DNA from: an uncultured Eubacteriales bacterium
GTDB taxonomy: Bacteria > Bacillota > Clostridia > Oscillospirales > Oscillospiraceae
DNA length: 64,000 bases
NCBI GenBank assembly: GCA_900545925.1
Contig: URAZ01000020.1
Location: 1 to 64,000, forward strand
Direction of reading: 5' to 3'
Each line of letters opens with the position of its first letter. Position 1 is the first letter of the stretch. Below are positions 61,201-64,000 of the stretch, piece after piece. The notes under the pieces are model-generated. The model made no database searches. It was given only the letters and a program-made list of their open reading frames with translations, and was not told where the DNA came from. Made by a program: the position numbers and the translations under genes.

Positions 61201-64000
61201 ACTTCTTTGGAAACGCCGGTTTCGAGCACGATGTTATCCGCCAGTTCTGCAACGACCGCGTCAAACTCTTCATCGCCGTAGTACGACATGAAGTCATCAC
61301 CCATCAGAGGCAGCTTGTTGAAGCTGAACGTACCGATGGAGATGTAGTTGTTGGCGTTGTAGCTGCCGAGGCCGAGACGCGTCAGCGTTGCGTCATTCAG
61401 TTTGACGAACTCGCCGAACTCTACACTCGTCAGCGGAGCGAACGCGCTGTTCAGTCTTGCGAATGCGTAGATGTTGTGCGGGGTGATGGTGTACTTGAGC
61501 AGAACATTCGTCCAGCCGTTGATCGTATCGTTCGCGCCGAACGTCCACTTGGGGCTGTCCTTCTTGTACCAGTTGGTATTGCCGTCTTCGGCCGTGTCGA
61601 GCGTATAGCCAGCGACATCGAGATCGAGGCCGAGGCCGTTCAGGAACTCAACAACGTTGGTGCCATAGGGCGCAGTCGTGGTGTGGAGCTTCGTAAGATC
61701 CGTCTTGCCTTCAAAGGACTGGAAGATCACGACATTCTCTTCGGTCTTGACATTGACCTTGACATAGTGCGTAGCCTGACCGGGCTGATGTTCGCCATAG
61801 GTCGTGCAGACGGGGTTCGGCTCGTGATCCTCAAGGATCACAGCGGTGTAGGAAGCGGAAGCCTTCTTGATCTGCTTCGCCTGCTCCACTGCTTCTGCCT
61901 TGATGGTGTCGAAATCGATGTTTTCACCATAAAGTCCGGAAACTTTATAGGTATAGAAATCCTCGTTCTGATAGTAAGCCGGTTTGCCGTTCACATACAG
62001 CTTGGCAACGACCTTGTAGGTCTTCTTTTCCCACTTCGCAACATAGGTCACAGTCTGCGTGACCGTTGCCGCAACTTCGGGCTCCCAGCCTGCGAAGGTG
62101 TAGCCGGTGCGGGTCGGGGTGCCGTTGAACGCGGGGGTCGTGGAATCCTTCCTAAGGTCAGAATAGACCTGATCGGCGAAAACTTCTTCGTTCTCAACGC
62201 CGTCGGTGTAGGTGACGGTGTATACCTCCGTCACATGTACGCGGCCCTGCGTCTTGAGCTGCCAGCTGTCCCCGGCCCAGATCAGCGTGACCGGAACGAT
62301 CTTCTCATCGTTTTGGACATGTTTCAGGTTCTGGAACGTCGTGTTGAACTCGGCCACATAGCGTTCGGGGTCATAGCTGATGTCGCAAAGCCAGTCGTCC
62401 CCGTCCTTCCTCGGCTCGCCGACGAAGTAGTCTTCATCGTAAACGCCGAGCAGATCGTAGGCTTCCGTATGCTGCTGCGAAGCATCTACGACGCACTTGA
62501 CCTGAACAGCCATTTCAAGCTTTTTCAGATCGTCAGCCGTCGGGGCTTTGGGCTCGCAGATGACTTCAACGACCGGTACTTCACCCTGCTGCTTCCATTT
62601 CCTGTTCTCGTCACCAGTTACTTCGGTGTCATAGCGGAAGGTGATGGTCAGCGTTGCGTCCTGCTCGTTAACGAGCCGGTGCTCGGCGCCGGTGAGGGTG
62701 TTATATGCCACCAGATTCGGCGCTACCGTGACCGTCGCGGTGACGTAGTAGCCCTGCTCGTCCGTCTGCACATCGCTGATCGTATACTGAGACGGGGTGG
62801 CAATATAATCCGCCTTGTGAGCATGTGTTGCTTCGTTGTTCTTGCAGACGATAGCAAAACTGCCGTCCAGCGCCGTGGGCTTCTTGGGCTCCACAGGCGT
62901 CTCGGCGCAGTAAACCGGGATATCGGCAAGCGCTTCCTTGTCGCCTTCTCTGGCAACTTCCCAGTGGTCAGTCCGATAGACAAGCGTAACAGGAACGGTC
63001 GTGGAGTCTTCCGCTCTGCGTGCATGGGAAGACGATGTGTAATACCCGTTGTATGCCGCTACATATTTTGCTACAGAGAGATACACCGTGCAGAACCCGT
63101 TCTCGTCAACCGTATATGTGCGGCTCGTGTCAAGCGTACCCTTGAGGTAGGTGAAATCTTTGGGGCCGTGATTTGCAGGCATTGCGCAGTAGACCTTTGC
63201 AATGGTCAGGCCAAGCAGATTGTCCTCCGTGGGCGGGTTCGGTTTGTCTACGGGCGGGTTCTGCTCGCTGTGCTTAACCTCGATCACACGCAGGCCGTCG
63301 TCCAGCTTCCACTTGTTATTCTCGTAGCTGATTACAAGCCTCAGCGTTGTCTGGCTCGCATCGTTGAGCTCATGCGTCTTCGATTTTTCGCTGTTGTACT
63401 TTGCGACATACGGCGCGGTCTTGATGGTCACGTCGTATTTCCCCGGTTGATCCAATCTCGCCGTTTTCGTCCAGTTGAACGGGTCGCTCTGCGTGTTGTC
63501 GATCAGGTCGTAGTTTTCCGTCCCGCAGCTGGGCGTGCTGACGTCCTTTACCTGAATCTGCCCGATAGCAGATTTCAGATCGTCATAGGAGGGAGCAGGA
63601 ATAAGCGGGGGCTGAGGATTTTTTGCTTCCCAGACCGCGTAGATGGTCTTGGTCGGAATGTCCTTGGTCAGCGTAATCTTGTCGCCGCCATGGTACTGCA
63701 CAACCGTAGCATCCGCCTCGTCTGCCCAGCCAAGGAACGTGTAGCCGTCGCGGGTGGGAATCGCGCTGGAAACGGTGAACGTTGCCTTGCCGGTGCTGGA
63801 CTTGGTAGTCTGCGAAGCCGGTGCGCCTTCGCCGCCGTTAGCGTCGTAGTGAAGGACGTAGGTGACCTGCGGGTTGGGATCCTTCGCAACCAGATAGATC
63901 GTCGTACCCTTGTTGCAGGCAGTCGTCCCGGTCTTGTTGAGGGGCCAAACTGTCGGGTTCGCATTCGATTCTTTGCTCCAGCCAACGATCTGATAGCCGC
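58260..64000 (-). CDS. SLH-anchored giant repeat protein, N-terminus beyond the window
   Basis: At least 1912 residues are present; the open frame runs past the right edge, so the start is missing. From the N-terminal side it has an InlB-type repeat (GYTFLGWADEADATVVQYHG), then four related units of about 100 residues containing VxAxYN and VTLxYxxxxW patterns. About six further InlB or Flg_new-type repeats (GYxFxGWxxx) and a MucBP-like unit (SYTVKYLREGDNKVLAPEKVV) follow. Two near-identical 161-residue blocks start at YYDLDFHTLTFDTMGGS. Three SLH domains come last (YVQGYPDGTVKPTGNITRAE, FRDVATGSWYNTYVATL, ITGYPDGSFRPDRNVTRAE). SLH domains bind pyruvylated wall polymer, so this is a surface adhesin-like protein. 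Confidence 0.9.
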   Translation of the reverse strand, partial: GYQIVGWSKESNANPTVWPLNKTGTTACNKGTTIYLVAKDPNPQVTYVLHYDANGGEGAPASQTTKSSTGKATFTVSSAIPTRDGYTFLGWADEADATVVQYHGGDKITLTKDIPTKTIYAVWEAKNPQPPLIPAPSYDDLKSAIGQIQVKDVSTPSCGTENYDLIDNTQSDPFNWTKTARLDQPGKYDVTIKTAPYVAKYNSEKSKTHELNDASQTTLRLVISYENNKWKLDDGLRVIEVKHSEQNPPVDKPNPPTEDNLLGLTIAKVYCAMPANHGPKDFTYLKGTLDTSRTYTVDENGFCTVYLSVAKYVAAYNGYYTSSSHARRAEDSTTVPVTLVYRTDHWEVAREGDKEALADIPVYCAETPVEPKKPTALDGSFAIVCKNNEATHAHKADYIATPSQYTISDVQTDEQGYYVTATVTVAPNLVAYNTLTGAEHRLVNEQDATLTITFRYDTEVTGDENRKWKQQGEVPVVEVICEPKAPTADDLKKLEMAVQVKCVVDASQQHTEAYDLLGVYDEDYFVGEPRKDGDDWLCDISYDPERYVAEFNTTFQNLKHVQNDEKIVPVTLIWAGDSWQLKTQGRVHVTEVYTVTYTDGVENEEVFADQVYSDLRKDSTTPAFNGTPTRTGYTFAGWEPEVAATVTQTVTYVAKWEKKTYKVVAKLYVNGKPAYYQNEDFYTYKVSGLYGENIDFDTIKAEAVEQAKQIKKASASYTAVILEDHEPNPVCTTYGEHQPGQATHYVKVNVKTEENVVIFQSFEGKTDLTKLHTTTAPYGTNVVEFLNGLGLDLDVAGYTLDTAEDGNTNWYKKDSPKWTFGANDTINGWTNVLLKYTITPHNIYAFARLNSAFAPLTSVEFGEFVKLNDATLTRLGLGSYNANNYISIGTFSFNKLPLMGDDFMSYYGDEEFDAVVAELADNIVLETGVSKEVAEKIAWTYLFKADNSDYMTEAGYPTDDENGYQLSGNLNLASVTFRAGAENVENMPAVNYTYDDGAIDFYDFYFAGDTFTMPADPTREGYIFEGWSVKVIPDENDAARLDADGADDAADETLLKAGDTYTITAGGVIFTAQWEKKTFTVKYYLPDETGAWVEKKMDTVDSVDYATYSLWTPNAEDGYEFSGWYQKTADIGVKAKVEKLYMAKEWKLYGKFTPIEYTIQYVYNDGKATSTNPTTYTVESDTITLADATGADWGKTFLEWHDENGQKITEIPTGSTGDRVITAYWNWPVHLHYLDKDNNEIESATLYVSELEPGACVLPTGEKTGYDFDGWYEAKKDIGTASHKLNALSIAKKWELYGRYTAKTDVSYTVKYLREGDNKVLAPEKVVTDQTFDTEVTEQAADVVGYTPDAPSKTMILDEYNKVLTFSYSANTYRYEIHYFLQEPDGSYMEKEVDTTPTGVFDTTVTITPDPNRYGAHYSYNSVKSVVSGVVTVDDPATILKLNVYYDLDFHTLTFDTMGGSTIAPVKVRHGLTVAKPTDPTKDKYTFIGWYVDPEFSAEYDFATVLEADKTIYAKFELTSTPIGDIYVRYDVLHIKQLPDGSYDLANAEVEHLSAKKDTTVTAVVKDYSATHHINVNSTLSKLTDTAIRPYPGADGKPVYTILSVYYDLDFHTLTFDTMGGSRIDPVTVRHGNAVAKPKDPVNGGYIFDGWYTDKTYRTPYNFATVLTQDTTIYAKWFLIALPGVTIKKTTPKLNTSDHFAYVQGYPDGTVKPTGNITRAETAAILFRLMDEGSRKTYYSTKSGFRDVATGSWYNTYVATLNNAGVITDSSNGYFRPNEAITRAELAAMLANFTETAGAANYFNDVSASYWAANAIAICAKLGWITGYPDGSFRPDRNVTRAELMAMINRATGRAPKSADAFLPGMKTWSDNTADKWYYLDVQEATNSHSYTVKDSEKWTALNADPNWSLYE

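Noticed and set aside
58260..64000. CRISPR-like regular repeats
   Set aside because: The repeated DNA is coding, in frame, and encodes protein domain repeats of hundreds of bases.

Overview
The window reads as chromosome of a spore-forming, gut-associated member of the Clostridia, most likely Oscillospiraceae or a relative. Grounds: GC-rich Firmicutes-style genes with strong AGGAGG ribosome sites; a sporulation SpoIID protein; YesM/YesN and KdpD/KdpE sensors; a riboswitch-controlled ECF riboflavin transporter; a DUF4830 lipoprotein-like gene; SLH and InlB-repeat surface proteins; and a bile salt hydrolase, which points to an intestinal habitat. Taxonomy is inference from gene content only. 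No tRNA, rRNA or CRISPR array was seen.

Layout. 0.1-1.8 kb (minus): bile salt hydrolase and an iron-sulfur-type flavoprotein. 2.2-4.0 kb: KdpE/KdpD-like two-component pair without a potassium pump. 4.1-6.1 kb: an ASKHA/DUF4445 corrinoid-activator-like protein lacking its ferredoxin domain, plus an unknown partner. 6.3-8.0 kb: C39-like protein and M20 peptidase. 8.2-11.3 kb: histidine phosphatase, CBS/DRTGG-type Mn-dependent pyrophosphatase and an unknown protein. 11.5-15.5 kb: PucR-type regulator, FtsE, FtsX and an M23 murein hydrolase activator, a cell-wall hydrolysis module. 15.7-24.9 kb: pseudouridine synthase, DUF4830 protein, SLOG protein, FMN riboswitch with RibU, two membrane proteins (one PAP2), MntP, an aldo/keto reductase with ferredoxin tail, an acyltransferase, RF2 without frameshift, and SecG.

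25.0-28.8 kb is a YesM kinase, a solute-binding lipoprotein and a YesN regulator with no permease, probably a three-part sensor. 29.0-31.8 kb holds SpoIID and a membrane-anchored TPR-LRR protein. 32.0-36.8 kb is a selenium-dependent molybdenum hydroxylase maturation block (yqeC, yqeB, selD and two unknown small genes), divergent from a ModE-like DNA-binding protein and a tandem class II aldolase protein. 36.9-38.4 kb has two small exported or membrane proteins. 38.6-40.9 kb is a decay scar: the tail of a large serine recombinase, an AraC regulator with an apparent internal deletion, and a headless short-chain dehydrogenase. 41.0-41.6 kb is a cytidylate-kinase-like protein.

The most interesting region is 41.8-55.75 kb: six tightly spaced minus-strand genes behind a leader resembling a cobalamin riboswitch with a terminator. 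They encode a DUF4430 (transcobalamin C-terminal-like) surface protein with a Cys-rich tail, MoxR ATPase, DUF58 protein, a transglutaminase-fold membrane protein that has lost all three catalytic residues, a 1536-residue exported beta-propeller protein, and a lipoprotein made of alpha/alpha-toroid (prenyltransferase-like) repeats. Toroid plus DUF4430 is the architecture of animal intrinsic factor and transcobalamin, so I propose a B12-regulated, surface-exposed corrinoid capture system. 56.1-64.0 kb carries two exported repeat proteins, the second an SLH-anchored giant that runs off the right edge.
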